Both the position numbers and the translations under genes were made by a program. Shown piece by piece: positions 53,601 to 59,384 of a stretch of DNA of 64,000 nucleotides (position 1 is the stretch's first letter; every line of letters begins with the position of its first letter). Under the pieces are notes generated by a model that saw nothing but the letters and a program-made list of their open reading frames with translations, ran no database searches and was not told where the DNA came from. This DNA is from Apostichopus japonicus (lineage: Eukaryota; Echinodermata; Holothuroidea; Aspidochirotida; Stichopodidae): positions 30,843,398-30,907,397 of the forward strand of contig NC_092577.1 in NCBI RefSeq assembly GCF_037975245.1. Direction: 5' to 3'.

Positions 53601-55242
53601 GCGTTGAGGTTGCATTCTGTAGAACAAAATGGTCCAATTCTTGGCCCTCTGAAGTGGTGGAGAAGAAAAATGATCATCGACTGAGAGCAGGAATCACACG
53701 AGATTGAAACGAGTTACACTCCATGTTAAGAATGTAAAATACCACATGACATGACACTGTACTACAGTAGTTACCATTTCAGAAAAAAATACTGGACTTC
53801 TTGAAAGGTAAGCATCAGCATAATCCCTAAGATGGATTTACCCGAATAATTTTTCGGTTTGGGTTATTATAAACACAATTAATGCTGCACCTGTTTCCAT
53901 TAGGCACAAACTTTTGGTGAAGAAATCATTTTGGAAGATCACAACAATTGTTGGGCTCTAACAGGATCTGAATTTGTATAGTGACCTTAGGAATACAACT
54001 CCTGTATGGGCCCAGTTTTTTCATTTCATTTACGCTATAAATGAAATCTGTACTTCTTATTTCAACTCGTTTGAATTTTTTTTTTTTCATCGGGGGGTTC
54101 AGCAGATGAGAATGAAACATTAAAAACTACTAATCTCAAAGCACAATGTTTTGAGCTCCCTTTATGAGATGCATGAGACATTATGAGACTGATAGGATTA
54201 GTGCCTACAAGAGTCAGACACTAAACCTGGGGGGGGGGAATTTGAATTTGTGTCCCCCACCCTTCAGAAAGTGGGGGATGTGTCCCCCTGTCCCCTCCAT
54301 GTGACATGCAGCAATATTACTAATACCTACTACTATTGAGTCATATTTTGCACAAAACAAACAACAGCAAATGCCAAGGGTCACGGATCATCCCAGGTCA
54401 ACTCAGAGCTGCATTACTTTACATTAAAAATTTAACACTAAATCTGGGGGGTCTTATCCTCCCTTGATCACGAGAGCTTGCGAGATTGAACACCTTGCTT
54501 GGAATCTAATGTACAGAGGACCTAAGGGTCTTCTGGAGACAACTAATATTAAAGTCACCCAGGTACCAACTGAGCTATGAAGGGAAAATTTTATCCAGTA
54601 TCACATCGCAAAACATATATGCAAAAAGGTCAAATTGCTATACAAGAGGAAAGATATATACTATACAAGAGGAAAGATATATAGCAGTTTTTTTTTTAAA
54701 CACAGGAACCAAAGTATTTCAGACAAATTCCAGAGCCTTCAAAACTGCTACACAAACTTGTATACATATGTATTTTAGGTCCTCCTGCAAGCAGGAACTC
54801 GCCAAGAAGCCTCATTGGCTTATCAAAGCCGCAAGCTGACCGTAGTCTCTTAGATTCATATTTAACGTCCATGATTATAAATCGTCAATTGTCAACAACT
54901 CTGTAACTGGACAACATACATTAATCTTGGAGTGACTCGAACTCGGGACCTTAATGATTGAAAGGCACCGGCGTTAACCACTGAGCTAACACTCCTAGAG
55001 CACTTGGAGCACTAAATAAGTCCCTCAGCTGGCGACAACAACCATTCCTTTAGTTGAAGGGTTCTCACTGTTTGGATTAAATTAGGGGACGCAAACAAAC
55101 ATGGCTATCATACTTGCTTTAATTTCAATTAATATACGAGTGAATTAATATGACATGTTTTTGAAGCTATAATTACCTTTAAATGGACTGGCTAGATCTG
55201 GAAGACCAGCTTCTCGTAACCAAGCTACTTCATCTGCACCAT
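17603..55242 (-). CDS. ARHGAP18: Rho GTPase-activating protein, ARHGAP18/28/40 (conundrum) family; 5' end outside window
   Basis: Sixteen exons join with matching phases to 1895 nt, 631 visible residues. Early exons carry WLREAGLPDL and TLTKAQAATVKKRV, as in ARHGAP18 relatives. Then come a charged linker, RDIEKVRQISLIELTAMFDR, and the RhoGAP domain at visible residues about 257-463, from EYGVFGVPLSILVERD to TRMLVKYYNILWV. It has the arginine finger Arg303 in EGVLRVPGS, the KLFLRELPSPP signature and NVAMIMAPNL. A basic linker follows, then a C-terminal Ras-associating/ubiquitin-like domain (about 507-631: GIIRIQTPGDEEKVF, YLYEVGGNIGSRCLD, ending AAEWIIRPRVV). The product should stimulate GTP hydrolysis on Rho proteins (RhoA in vertebrate relatives) and control actin and cell shape in the cytoplasm. 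The catalytic residues look intact. Invertebrates often have one co-orthologue of the three vertebrate paralogues, so the symbol is approximate. The start codon and first exon(s) lie beyond 64000 or were not recognised. Confidence 0.92.
18039..18121 (-). CDS. ARHGAP18: RhoGAP exon, RA-like domain
   Basis: Encodes NSAFDALAGVPPNKTVRFYL and YEVGGNIG; donor G|GTAAGT. YLYEVGGNIG matches the family motif FLYEIGGNIGE. Confidence 0.9.
18355..18719 (-). mobile_element. TTAA-flanked MITE, copy 3
   Basis: Full-length copy in opposite orientation to copies 1 and 2: GGTGTGAAGACTCGCG at the low end, CAAGTCTTCAACGCCT then TTAA (18716-18719) at the other. The low-end flank reads CTAA, a one-base decay of TTAA. 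It lies in the RhoGAP intron 18122-18820. Confidence 0.7.
18821..19023 (-). CDS. ARHGAP18: RhoGAP exon, start of RA-like domain
   Basis: Encodes DVLEGIIRIQTPGDEEKVFT..., with LSEHTTADDIVAKF and an arginine-rich stretch GRSVRRSRRSK. Aligns with GVIRVQAPHLSKVSMAIQL of ARHGAP18. Acceptor AAACAG, donor AA|GTAAGT. Confidence 0.92.
19316..19369 (-). CDS. ARHGAP18: RhoGAP exon, basic linker
   Basis: 54-nt phase-0 exon encoding VMTIFNKKGKEKRRSMLE, between good splice sites (TTTCCAG and GAG|GTAAG). Corresponds to the Lys-rich stretch after the RhoGAP domain in relatives. Confidence 0.82.
19455..19800 (-). repeat. Dispersed repeat with GATCCTGCTAGGAT end
   Basis: The low end, from CTTATCCACTAGAGAGCCTG through CAATCCTAGCAGGATCTTCT, is the reverse complement of 22560-22660; the remainder matches the purine/pyrimidine-rich middle of that copy. 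Appears to be one half of an inverted-repeat element. Non-coding. Confidence 0.6.
19858..19932 (-). CDS. ARHGAP18: RhoGAP exon, post-domain helix
   Basis: 75-nt phase-0 exon encoding VPSRMLEQVRKMVDMDVKKN..., matching IPKFIVNQVRK of ARHGAP18. Donor TCG|GTGAGT. Confidence 0.88.
20449..20658 (-). CDS. ARHGAP18: RhoGAP exon, C-terminal half of the GAP domain
   Basis: 210-nt phase-0 exon with LLLSFLYKIMQHEADNRMSL, NNVAMIMAPNLF and AFAAGTSNITRMLVKYYNIL. This is the conserved NxA...PNL region of RhoGAP domains. Acceptor CTCTTGCAG, donor GTG|GTGAGT. Confidence 0.95.
20776..20936 (+). mobile_element. tRNA-derived SINE, family 3 copy a
   Basis: The head GAGCTCAGTGGTTAACGCC (A box) and GGTTCGAGTCACTCC (B box) continues into TTACAGAGTTGTTGACAATT and GGACGTTAAATATGAATG, shared with copies at 34.4-34.7 and 54.8-55.0 kb. 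It lies antisense in a RhoGAP intron. Confidence 0.72.
21005..21240 (+). mobile_element. LINE 3' remnant (reverse-transcriptase C-terminus)
   Basis: A frame from 21005 to the TAA at 21140-21142 reads ...AFSHVAPLLWNKLPSELRSL and STFKSALKTFYF, the typical C-terminal end of non-LTR reverse transcriptases in invertebrates. It is followed by GAGCGCATTGAACC, GCGCTATATAAGC and an (AAT)n tail. 5'-truncated; only the last ~45 codons remain. Confidence 0.75.
21416..21577. repeat. Near-perfect foldback element
   Basis: Arms of about 55 bp are inverted copies (shared TGCAATAGTGCAAATATTTC and GTTGAAAGAT), around an inner hairpin CCATTCAAC...GTTGAATGG. TTATAC occurs on both sides (21411-21416, 21580-21585), a possible target duplication. 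It lies in the RhoGAP intron 20659-21807. Confidence 0.72.
21808..21890 (-). CDS. ARHGAP18: RhoGAP exon, middle of the GAP domain
   Basis: Encodes INDRKKQLQCLNLLILVLPD and VYRATLK, aligning with LPTRKQQLQALNLLVILLPD. Acceptor AATACAG, donor AAG|GTAATT. Confidence 0.93.
22080..22660. mobile_element. Inverted-repeat element interrupted by a SINE
   Basis: The left end (22084-22134: GAATGTGTAAAAGTAAGTGG...AGGATCTTCTT) is the inverted copy of the right end (about 22560-22622: TCTGAAGAAGATCCTGCTAG...TTTTACACATTC). A family-1 SINE (22135-22375) splits it; TTCTT flanks the insertion on both sides, and CAGAGGCTGAACC resumes the element afterwards. Related to 19455-19800. Confidence 0.68.
22135..22375 (+). 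mobile_element. tRNA-derived SINE, family 1 copy b (nested)
   Basis: A box AGTCAAGTGGTTAAGGCAG and B box AGGTTCAAGCCCTGG are well preserved, followed by the shared TGTCCTTGGGCAAGGCG tail. About 150 bp of the middle present in the other copies is missing. It ends in an A/T-rich tail at about 22375. Confidence 0.75.
22765..22924 (-). CDS. ARHGAP18: RhoGAP exon, Rho-binding segment
   Basis: Encodes ELQGEVEKQFYNGTFKFQNL, then NDAVGLLKLFLRELPSPPLT and LEYVNAFSSVE. LLKLFLRELPSPP is the family signature with the conserved lysine and arginine. Acceptor TTTTGCAG; donor C|GTGAGT in phase 1. Confidence 0.95.
23900..24196 (+). mobile_element. tRNA-derived SINE, family 2 copy a
   Basis: The head is tRNA-Leu/Ser-like: GTGGCCGAGTGGATAAAGG (A box), a long variable region and GGGTTTCGATCCCCGG (B box). 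A conserved ~200-bp body and tail follow (AAATTTGAGTTAAAATGTTG, TTCGTGGTCGCTTAAGCGTC), also found inverted at 38.8-39.1 kb. The acceptor stem does not close, and the repeat body argues against a live tRNA gene. Confidence 0.78.
24249..24326 (-). CDS. ARHGAP18: RhoGAP exon with the arginine finger
   Basis: 78-nt phase-0 exon encoding LIGYIEENGLKEEGVLRVPG and STTRIK. The arginine of GVLRVPG is the catalytic finger inserted into the Rho active site in this fold. Acceptor TTTTTCAG, donor AAA|GTAAGT. Confidence 0.95.
25102..25193 (-). CDS. ARHGAP18: RhoGAP exon, start of the GAP domain
   Basis: Encodes YGVFGVPLSILVERDRDL... and VPIFLSK, aligning with GLFCVPLTALLEQDQ. Acceptor TCGACAG is weak in pyrimidines but the phase fits both neighbours. 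Donor AAG|GTGAGA. Confidence 0.93.
25606..26009. mobile_element. hAT MITE with perfect 8-bp target duplication
   Basis: 404 bp bounded by a perfect 16-bp inverted repeat CAGGGTTGTCCAACCT and flanked on both sides by CTATAAAT (25598-25605 and 26010-26017). Subterminal GGCCCGCGGGCCACAG and GGCCCGCC motifs are typical of this hAT group. No transposase. It lies in RhoGAP intron DNA. Confidence 0.92.
26018..28184. other. RhoGAP intron, nothing further recognised
   Basis: AT-rich intron sequence with pyrimidine tracts and short poly-C runs. No exon, RNA gene or defined repeat recognised on either strand. Confidence 0.4.
28185..28965. repeat. Degenerate tandem array, 157-bp higher-order period
   Basis: Built from TTTGTTATATCTACCCATATG-like units of about 25-30 bp. 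GTCACATGTCTTTG recurs at 28277, 28434, 28591 and 28750, giving steps of 157, 157 and 159 bp. The second and third long units are nearly identical; both ends are decayed. It lies in the intron just after the exon 29032-29200 on the minus strand. Confidence 0.82.
29032..29200 (-). CDS. ARHGAP18: RhoGAP exon, helical region before the GAP domain
   Basis: Encodes NITLDKDSLGITPVDFLSSR, DIEKVRQISLIELTAMFDRV and GISYRPIRKSSKKRIK. Matches TRIGDLAPQDMKKVCHLALI in ARHGAP18. Acceptor TTTGAACAG; donor G|GTGAGA in phase 1. Confidence 0.92.
29298..29508. repeat. Short inverted-repeat element
   Basis: Ends CACTGTGAAGTTCGGACACC (29298-29317) and its near-complement ...GGTGTCCGAACTTCGCAGTG bound about 210 bp. 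One mismatch in the first 20 bases. No clear target duplication. It lies in the intron upstream of exon 29032-29200. Confidence 0.6.
30331..30402 (-). CDS. ARHGAP18: RhoGAP exon, linker
   Basis: 72-nt phase-0 exon encoding DFNGVPTPFIRQEELFKSLT plus TTLP. Acceptor TTCTCCCCCAG, donor CCG|GTTAGT (acceptable, not strong). Phase fits both neighbours; no family alignment is claimed. Confidence 0.75.
30508..30712. repeat. Inverted-repeat element, copy 1
   Basis: Ends CTAAGGCACTGTGTCCAAAAG and CTTTTGACACAGTGCCTAA are inverted copies about 200 bp apart. Interior CAGCCTGGCTGCATGATGC is shared with 34.77-35.02 kb in inverted orientation. Non-coding, in a RhoGAP intron. Confidence 0.55.
31381..31748 (+). 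mobile_element. TTAA-flanked MITE, copy 4
   Basis: TTAA at 31381-31384 followed by AGGCATTGAAAACTCGC; the far end TAGTCTTCACTCCCT leads into TCAA, a decayed TTAA. Interior matches copies 1 and 3. In a RhoGAP intron. Confidence 0.72.
31749..34429. other. RhoGAP intron, nothing further recognised
   Basis: AT-rich DNA with G-rich runs (for example 32950-32985, 33617-33655). No exon or RNA gene recognised. Open frames here are short and lack splice support. Confidence 0.4.
34430..34742. mobile_element. Two family-3 SINE copies in inverted orientation
   Basis: 34441-34558 is a partial plus-strand copy (CCTTTCAATCTTAAGGTCCG to CTTGCGGCTTTATTGGC). 34561-34742 is a nearly complete minus-strand copy ending in the tRNA-like head at TAACCACTGAGCTAACACTC. 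Together they make a tail-to-tail inverted repeat with arms of about 90 bp and almost no spacer. Confidence 0.75.
34775..35022. repeat. Inverted-repeat element, copy 2
   Basis: Related to 30508-30712 in reverse orientation: AAGCTGCATCATCTTGCAGC with CAGGCTG, and a final CTGACACAGTGTCTCATTAA. The first end is decayed (ACTGTGTGAA). Short ORFs here are repeat-derived. Confidence 0.5.
35515..35620 (-). mobile_element. LINE/SINE 3' tail fragment
   Basis: On the minus strand it reads AGCTCCTTGAGCAGTGACTT then TGGCGCTATATAAGTCTCAT and an (ATT)n tail, the same tail as at 51.5 kb. Upstream coding sequence is not recognisable. Confidence 0.65.
35899..36002 (-). CDS. ARHGAP18: RhoGAP exon, linker
   Basis: Encodes VKILSFTHTEPVQVPSAKEV and VGFDGGQRTPDSTL. 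Acceptor CACTCTTGCAG, donor TTG|GTAAGC; starts in phase 1 and ends in phase 0, matching both neighbours. Probably a disordered linker. Confidence 0.8.
36003..38001. other. RhoGAP intron, nothing further recognised
   Basis: No exon recognised. A 37337-37702 open frame (121 codons, plus strand) has simple-sequence composition and no splice support. G-rich runs occur near 37530 and 37665. Confidence 0.4.
38010..38418. mobile_element. hAT MITE with perfect 8-bp target duplication
   Basis: 409 bp with a perfect 12-bp inverted repeat CAGTGGCGGAGC and flanking GGACAAAT on both sides (38002-38009 and 38419-38426). The interior has a G-run followed by its C-run complement near the left end. No transposase frame. 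Confidence 0.92.
38782..39072 (-). mobile_element. tRNA-derived SINE, family 2 copy b
   Basis: Minus-strand copy of the 23900-24196 element. The head (A box near 39055, B box GGTTCGATCACCGGC near 39000) and the body through TAATAATCAGGCAGTTATTT are conserved. In a RhoGAP intron. Confidence 0.75.
39073..40673. other. RhoGAP intron; short dispersed motifs only
   Basis: Four occurrences of CCTCGG/CCGAGG-type octamers (ACCGAGGAC, GTCCTCGGTT) lie in 39784-39932, suggesting a decayed inverted-repeat element. A (GT)n stretch is at 39953-39990. No exon recognised. Confidence 0.4.
40674..40892 (-). CDS. ARHGAP18: Possible RhoGAP cassette exon
   Basis: Acceptor TTTCCGTAGCAG opens a 73-codon stretch (TDAFPGTVPTKWPADKFSGE..., KLKRTEDSFSEQLTRFRLSL, SSLDDEGSRIVHVHG). 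219 nt is a multiple of three and both phases fit between exons 42603-42759 and 35899-36002. The donor G|GTTGAT is weak; if it is not used the frame stops at once (TGA), which would instead make an early-terminating isoform. No homology is claimed. Confidence 0.4.
40893..42602. other. RhoGAP intron, nothing firm
   Basis: A tRNA-like minus-strand segment near 41440-41530 (GTTCGAGTCCTTGC resembles a B box) may be another SINE remnant. No exon seen. Confidence 0.35.
42603..42759 (-). CDS. ARHGAP18: RhoGAP exon, basic region
   Basis: Encodes QHVGLQSTDGTEAVRRAHRK, RRSRTAPEQRVIERALVKNQ and KETKSGIAAVDH. Acceptor TTTGTTTCCAG, donor G|GTAAGG. The Arg/Lys-rich stretch could be a localisation or phosphoregulatory segment (inference). 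It is the exon to which the alternative first exon would join. Confidence 0.85.
42760..45248. other. RhoGAP intron, nothing firm
   Basis: No exon recognised. A tRNA-like minus-strand stretch at about 44735-44805 (GGGTTGAATCCTG as B box) may be a SINE remnant. Confidence 0.35.
45249..45345. repeat. Three-copy minisatellite, 31-33 bp
   Basis: CACCATGCAGGGATCACAC repeats at 45249, 45282 and 45313, with CCCCATGCATG spacers. It produces a low-complexity plus-strand frame (ACTMQGSHTPH) that is not a gene. Confidence 0.85.
45494..45616 (-). CDS. ARHGAP18: Possible alternative first coding exon of the RhoGAP gene
   Basis: An ATG at 45614-45616 opens 41 codons (MPKYRANNGVVARKSRMVMS, ESALFDSYRQETLGLSYNEY, Q) ending exactly at CAG|GTTTGT in phase 0, which fits the phase-0 start of exon 42603-42759. 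The joined short form would be 584 residues, keeping the GAP and RA-like domains but losing the WLREAGL / TLTKAQAA N-terminal region. The donor is moderate and no promoter is evident upstream. It could instead be a chance frame. Confidence 0.5.
48120..48290. repeat. Dispersed repeat, copy 1
   Basis: GGGCGCAGTGCTAAAACGTT-type sequence, with TAGGTAGATAGG and GGAGACAGGTAAG then GGAGCGAAGTAA, recurs at 59765-59912. Class unknown. Confidence 0.55.
51420..51600 (+). mobile_element. LINE 3' remnant
   Basis: Frame LKSLHKTHLFTCSFVN then a stop resembles a non-LTR reverse-transcriptase C-terminus. It is followed by AAGCGCCTTGAGCAGTGAC, TTTGGCACTATATAAGTCTC and an (ATT)n tail. Same tail as 35515-35620. 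Confidence 0.68.
53105..53360. repeat. Polypurine tract (plus strand)
   Basis: About 250 bp almost free of pyrimidines other than T, with irregular AGGGGTAGAAGAAAAAG repeats. On the RhoGAP transcript strand it is pyrimidine-rich and begins about 90 bases past the donor of exon 53452-53648. Open frames on its complement are low-complexity artefacts. Confidence 0.75.
53452..53648 (-). CDS. ARHGAP18: RhoGAP exon, conserved N-terminal coiled segment
   Basis: Encodes GQELDHFVLQNATSTLTKAQ, AATVKKRVDKLNETLRTKRE and KKRDVREIFPESKVSH. Matches STLTRTQAAAVQKRVETVSQ and VRDIF in ARHGAP18. The acceptor at CCACTTCAG is preferred over the nearer CTACAG (53617) because only it keeps phase with exon 55177-55242. 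Donor CAT|GTAAGT. Confidence 0.9.
53649..54786. other. RhoGAP intron
   Basis: No exon. A 22-bp direct duplication (ATACAAGAGGAAAGATATAT twice) lies at about 54639-54682. A tRNA-like minus-strand segment near 54450-54590 may be a decayed SINE. Confidence 0.45.
54787..55002 (-). mobile_element. tRNA-derived SINE, family 3 copy c
   Basis: Minus-strand copy: head GTTAGCTCAGTGGTTAACGC (A box) and GAGTTCGAGTCACTCC (B box), body through GGACGTTAAATATGAATC and end at GCGAGTTCCTGCTTGCAGG. The most complete copy of this family here. Confidence 0.78.
55177..55242 (-). CDS. ARHGAP18: RhoGAP exon, first recognised
   Basis: Encodes GADEVAWLREAGLPDLASPF and K. WLREAGLPDL matches the family's WLKEAGLSNL. 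Acceptor TTCTTCTCAG, donor G|GTAATT. It starts within a codon, so at least one upstream coding exon is missing from the model. Confidence 0.9.
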
Positions 55243-56196
55243 CTGAGAAGAACAAGAAGAAGAAGAAAGAAAAAATAAACACATACCTAGCACAGATCAC
55301 TTAAAGACCAAATTCTCGACCTCATTTGTAGTCTTACATTTTAAGTGATTACTCTCGCACTTTTAAGTGAAAACTGTTGTGTAAAATTCCTCTCAAATGA
55401 ATGAACAATACAGTGTATAGTAATCAAAACCAATATACATACTGCTTTAAGGCACAGCTGAACTCTATAATACACCCTTGCCACAATAATATATATGCTA
55501 TACCATTGTATGTATACATTTCATTCATGTTTAATACTCTGTCTCATACTGTACGTAGTAAAAGCCAATCTCATTTTAATCTCTTCGTCAATTTTCCTCA
55601 ATCCCGCCAGTCCGTCGCTGCAACTTTCTTGTGTTTACCGTTAGATCTATTTTGTTTTTCATCGCCCTTGGGTAATGAATTGATCACCTACTGTAGATTG
55701 TTAGCACTCACAGGTGGAGTTATTGATTTAATATTATTCATTACTATCATCATCTCACCATATGGCAGGTCTCTGTCTAGTACTACAGAATTAACGAACA
55801 CACGTCGTTATAAAATCACATGCTTCAGTATACTAATTATTTCCTATCTGTTGGTGGAGATGAATATCTGAATACTTAATATAGTGAGAGAAAACAATTT
55901 TCAAGTAGCATATTTAATATTCAAACTAACTATAAATGAACATCTTCATTGTTTTAATGTTGGATACTGCTTTGTTGTCTGTTTTGACATAATTCATCAA
56001 CAGTCTTGTGTGCCAGGTAAATATGCAGACTACACTGAAGACACTATTGTCTTTCTAGCATATTTTGATACAATATTGGTGACCATTTAAATGGAATTCC
56101 CCAAAAAATCTGAGGGTCTCCATGGCAACTGCCCCAATCACAAAGGTACAAACCATCTCATTTGTACTCTAAACGAATGCCAGTGTTATTTTATTG
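55243..56196. other. RhoGAP intron or 5' region
   Basis: No upstream RhoGAP exon recognised. A 156-codon plus-strand frame at 55401-55871 is hydrophobic and unrecognised; its length is about what chance allows in a window of this size and composition. Confidence 0.4.
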
Positions 56197-56204
56197 TTTT
56201 CCGC

Positions 56205-58656
56205 CAGGGGCGTAGCGAAGGGGTTTTTGTTGGGGGGTGTGGAGAATTTGATTTGCCGACGGATCTGGAAGTGGTGACTGAAATGGGGGAGGGGTCTAAG
56301 AGGAAGGGGGTGTCCCCCTCCCTTTTGGCAAGTTTTTAGTTTTGAAACGTCCTTAGATGCAATCTGGTGTATATTTTAAGTCAAATTTGATTTGCCGACG
56401 GATCTGGAAGTGGTGACTGAAATGGGGGAGGGGGTTCCCCCTCCCCTTTGGCAATTTTTTAGTTTTGAAACGTCCTTAGATGCAATCTGGTGTATACTTT
56501 AAGTCAAATTTGACTTGCCGACGGATCTGGAAGTGGTGACTGAAATGGGGGAGGGGTCTAAGAGGAAGGGGTGTCCCCCTCCCTTTTGGCAATTTTTTAG
56601 TTTTGAAACGTCCTTAGATGCAATCTGGTGCATATTTTAAGTCAAATTTGATTTGCCGACGGATCTGGAAGTGGTGACTGAAATGGGGGAGGGGGTGTCC
56701 CCCTCCCCTTTGGCAATTTTTTAGTTTTGAAAAGTCCTTAGATGCAATCTGGTGCATATTTTAAGTCAAATTTGATTTGCCGACGGATCTGGAAGTGGTG
56801 ACTGAAATGGGGGAGGGGGTGTCCCCCTCCCCTTTGGCAATTTTTTAGTTTTGAAACGTCCTTAGATGCAATCTGGTGCATATTTTAAGTCAAATTTGAT
56901 TTGCCGACGGATCTGGAAGTGGTGACTGAAATGGGGGAGGGGGTTCCCCCTCCCCTTTGGCAATTTTTTAGTTTTGAAACGTCCTTAGATGCAATCTGGT
57001 GTATACTTTAAGTCAAATTTGACTTGCCGACGGATCTGGAAGTGGTGACTGAAATGGGGGAGGGGTCTAAGAGGAAGGGGTGTCCCCCTCCCTTTTGGCA
57101 ATTTTTTAGTTTTGAAACGTCCTTAGATGCAATCTGGTGCATATTTTAAGTCAAATTTGATTTGCCGACGGATCTGGAAGTGGTGACTGAAATGGGGGAG
57201 GGGGTGTCCCCCTCCCCTTTGGCAATTTTTTAGTTTTGAAAAGTCCTTAGATGCAATCTGGTGCATATTTTAAGTCAAATTTGATTTGCCGACGGATCTG
57301 GAAGTGGTGACTGAAATGGGGGAGGGGGTGTCCCCCTCCCCTTTGGCAATTTTTTAGTTTTGAAACGTCCTTAGATGCAATCTGGTGCATATTTTAAGTC
57401 AAATTTGATTTGCCGACGGATCTGGAAGTGGTGACTGAAATGGGGGAGGGGTCTAAGAGGAAGGGGGCGTCCCCCTCCCTTTTGGAAAATTTTTAGTTTT
57501 GAAACGTCCTTAGATGCAATCTGATGTATATTTTAAGTCAAATTTGATTTGCCGACGGATCTGGAAGTGGTGACAGAAATGGGGGTGGGTCTAAGGGGAG
57601 GGGGTGTCCCCCTCCCTTTTGGCTATTTTTTAGTTTTGAAACGTCCTTAGATGCAATCTGGTGTATACTTTAAGTCAAATTTGACTTGCCGACGGATCTG
57701 GAAGTGGTGACTGAAATGGGGGAGGGGTCTAAGAGGAAGGGGTGTCCCCCTCCCTTTTGGCAATTTTTTAGTTTTGAAACGTCCTTAGATGCAATCTGGT
57801 GCATATTTTAAGTCAAATTTGATTTGCCGACGGATCTGGAAGTGGTGACTGAAATGGGGGAGGGGGTGTCCCCCTCCCCTTTGGCAATTTTTTAGTTTTG
57901 AAAAGTCCTTAGATGCAATCTGGTGCATATTTTAAGTCAAATTTGATTTGCCGACGGATCTGGAAGTGGTGACTGAAATGGGGGAGGGGGTGTCCCCCTC
58001 CCCTTTGGCAATTTTTTTAGTTTTGAAACGTCCTTAGATGCAATCTGGTGCATATTTTAAGTCAAATTTGATTTGCCGACGGATCTGGAAGTGGTGACTG
58101 AAATGGGGGAGAGGTCTAAGGGGAGGGGGTGTCCCCCTCCCCTTTGGAAAATTTTTAGTTTTGAAACGTCCTTAGATGCAATCTGGTGCATATTTTAAGT
58201 CAAATTTGATTTGCCGACGGATCTGGAAGTGGTGACTGAAATGGGGGAGGGGTCTAAGAGGAAGGGGGCGTCCCCCTCCCTTTTGGAAAATTTTTAGTTT
58301 TGAAACGTCCTTAGATGCAATCTGATGTATATTTTAAGTCAAATTTGATTTGCCGACGGATCTGGAAGTGGTGACAGAAATGGGGGTGGGTCTAAGGGGA
58401 GGGGGTGTCCCCCTCCCTTTTGGCTATTTTTTAGTTTTGAAACGTCCTTAGATGCAATCTGGTGCATATTTTAAGTCAAATTTGGCACGGAAGAAGCTCC
58501 CGTTCTCCTTTTTCTATTCAGCTTTCCTTCTTTCTTCCCCTTCCGCTCTCTTCACCTTTTCTCCTTTTGCCGACAGACCCAAAATTTGCCGACAGCGACC
58601 AAATTATTGGGGGGGTGTGACACCCCCCCCACACCCCCCCGCTCGCTACGCCCCTG
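56205..58656. mobile_element. hAT-like element enclosing a minisatellite
   Basis: Perfect 14-bp inverted repeat CAGGGGCGTAGCGA at 56205-56218 and its complement at 58643-58656. Flanking 8-mers TTTTCCGC (56197-56204) and TTTTCCAC (58657-58664) match at seven of eight positions. The 2452-bp interior is mostly the tandem array; the unique right part (about 58483-58640) has TTTGCCGACAG motifs and G/C runs. No transposase. Confidence 0.85.
56245..58483. repeat. 17-copy minisatellite with higher-order structure
   Basis: GCCGACGGATCTGGAAGTGG starts at 56255, 56394, 56517, 56655, 56779, 56903, 57026, 57164, 57288, 57412, 57551, 57688, 57826, 57950, 58075, 58213 and 58352. Steps fall in two classes, 123-125 and 137-139 bp, set by presence of a TCTAAGAGGAAGGG-like insert. 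The ordered set 123-138-124-124 occurs twice (509-bp block), and a 139-137 pair type recurs at the end. Each unit has a G-run and C-run pair (GGGGGAGGGGG...CCCCCTCCCC) able to form a hairpin with a three-base loop. Confidence 0.93.
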
Positions 58657-58664
58657 TTTTCCAC

Positions 58665-59384
58665 ACACTGGCAGTGAGTGGATTTTGTACTGATGTACTC
58701 ATACTCGTGAAAGGGGTTGGGGAGGGGGGTGGGGAGGGAGTTTGACGTATCCGCTTGTTTAAATCACTTATTTAGCCAAATGAAACCAAAAAAAACATGA
58801 GAACGGACTTATATTTTTGCGTCTTTATTCTAAGCGAGTAAATGCCGAACTGATCTTAGTTGATACATATTGGAGTATATACATTCTGGTATAATGATAT
58901 GTAGGTCATAAGGTCAGCGGACGGACCAACGGGTGGTTTCGAAGAACCCTTGGAAGACTACATCAGAATACACAAACTTTATACTACACAGTGTGTACAT
59001 GTATTCATGCCCAAAGAGCCACATATACTTTTACTCAAATATTTGTGCTTGTATTCATACTGGGGGCACTTTGAGGACATTCAATATGGGTACTCTACTA
59101 CAAAATAATGTATAATTGTAGTCATACTTATTGAGCCTTAGACTCATTATGTACTCCATATTCACAAACTTGTGCACATTCTCATACTTGGGACATTTTG
59201 GAAATCTAGGGAAGACTACTTGATTGTACTCATTCTATTGTACTCATGCATACTACTAAATCTAGTTGTCCCCTCCAAACTCACTGGTTTGGATATTTAC
59301 GAAGGTACTTATCCTGTCTCCCTTACCTTGAAACAAAGGTACGACAAAGTCCAATAGAAACATGAGTGCTAGACTTTTAATCAT
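58665..59384. other. No gene seen
   Basis: AT-rich, with several TACTCATACT-like repeats of irregular spacing (58980-59270). No exon of the RhoGAP gene recognised. Confidence 0.35.

Noticed and set aside
53452-53616. Shorter form of the RhoGAP exon using the CTACAG acceptor at 53617-53618
   Set aside because: It breaks phase with exon 55177-55242; extending to the CTTCAG acceptor at 53649 restores the frame and adds family-like residues.
55401-55871. 156-codon plus-strand open frame
   Set aside because: Not recognised, no splice context, and about the length expected by chance in this much AT-rich DNA on six frames.
56245-58483. CRISPR array
   Set aside because: Units are near-identical over their full length with no variable spacers, lie inside a transposon and in a eukaryotic context.
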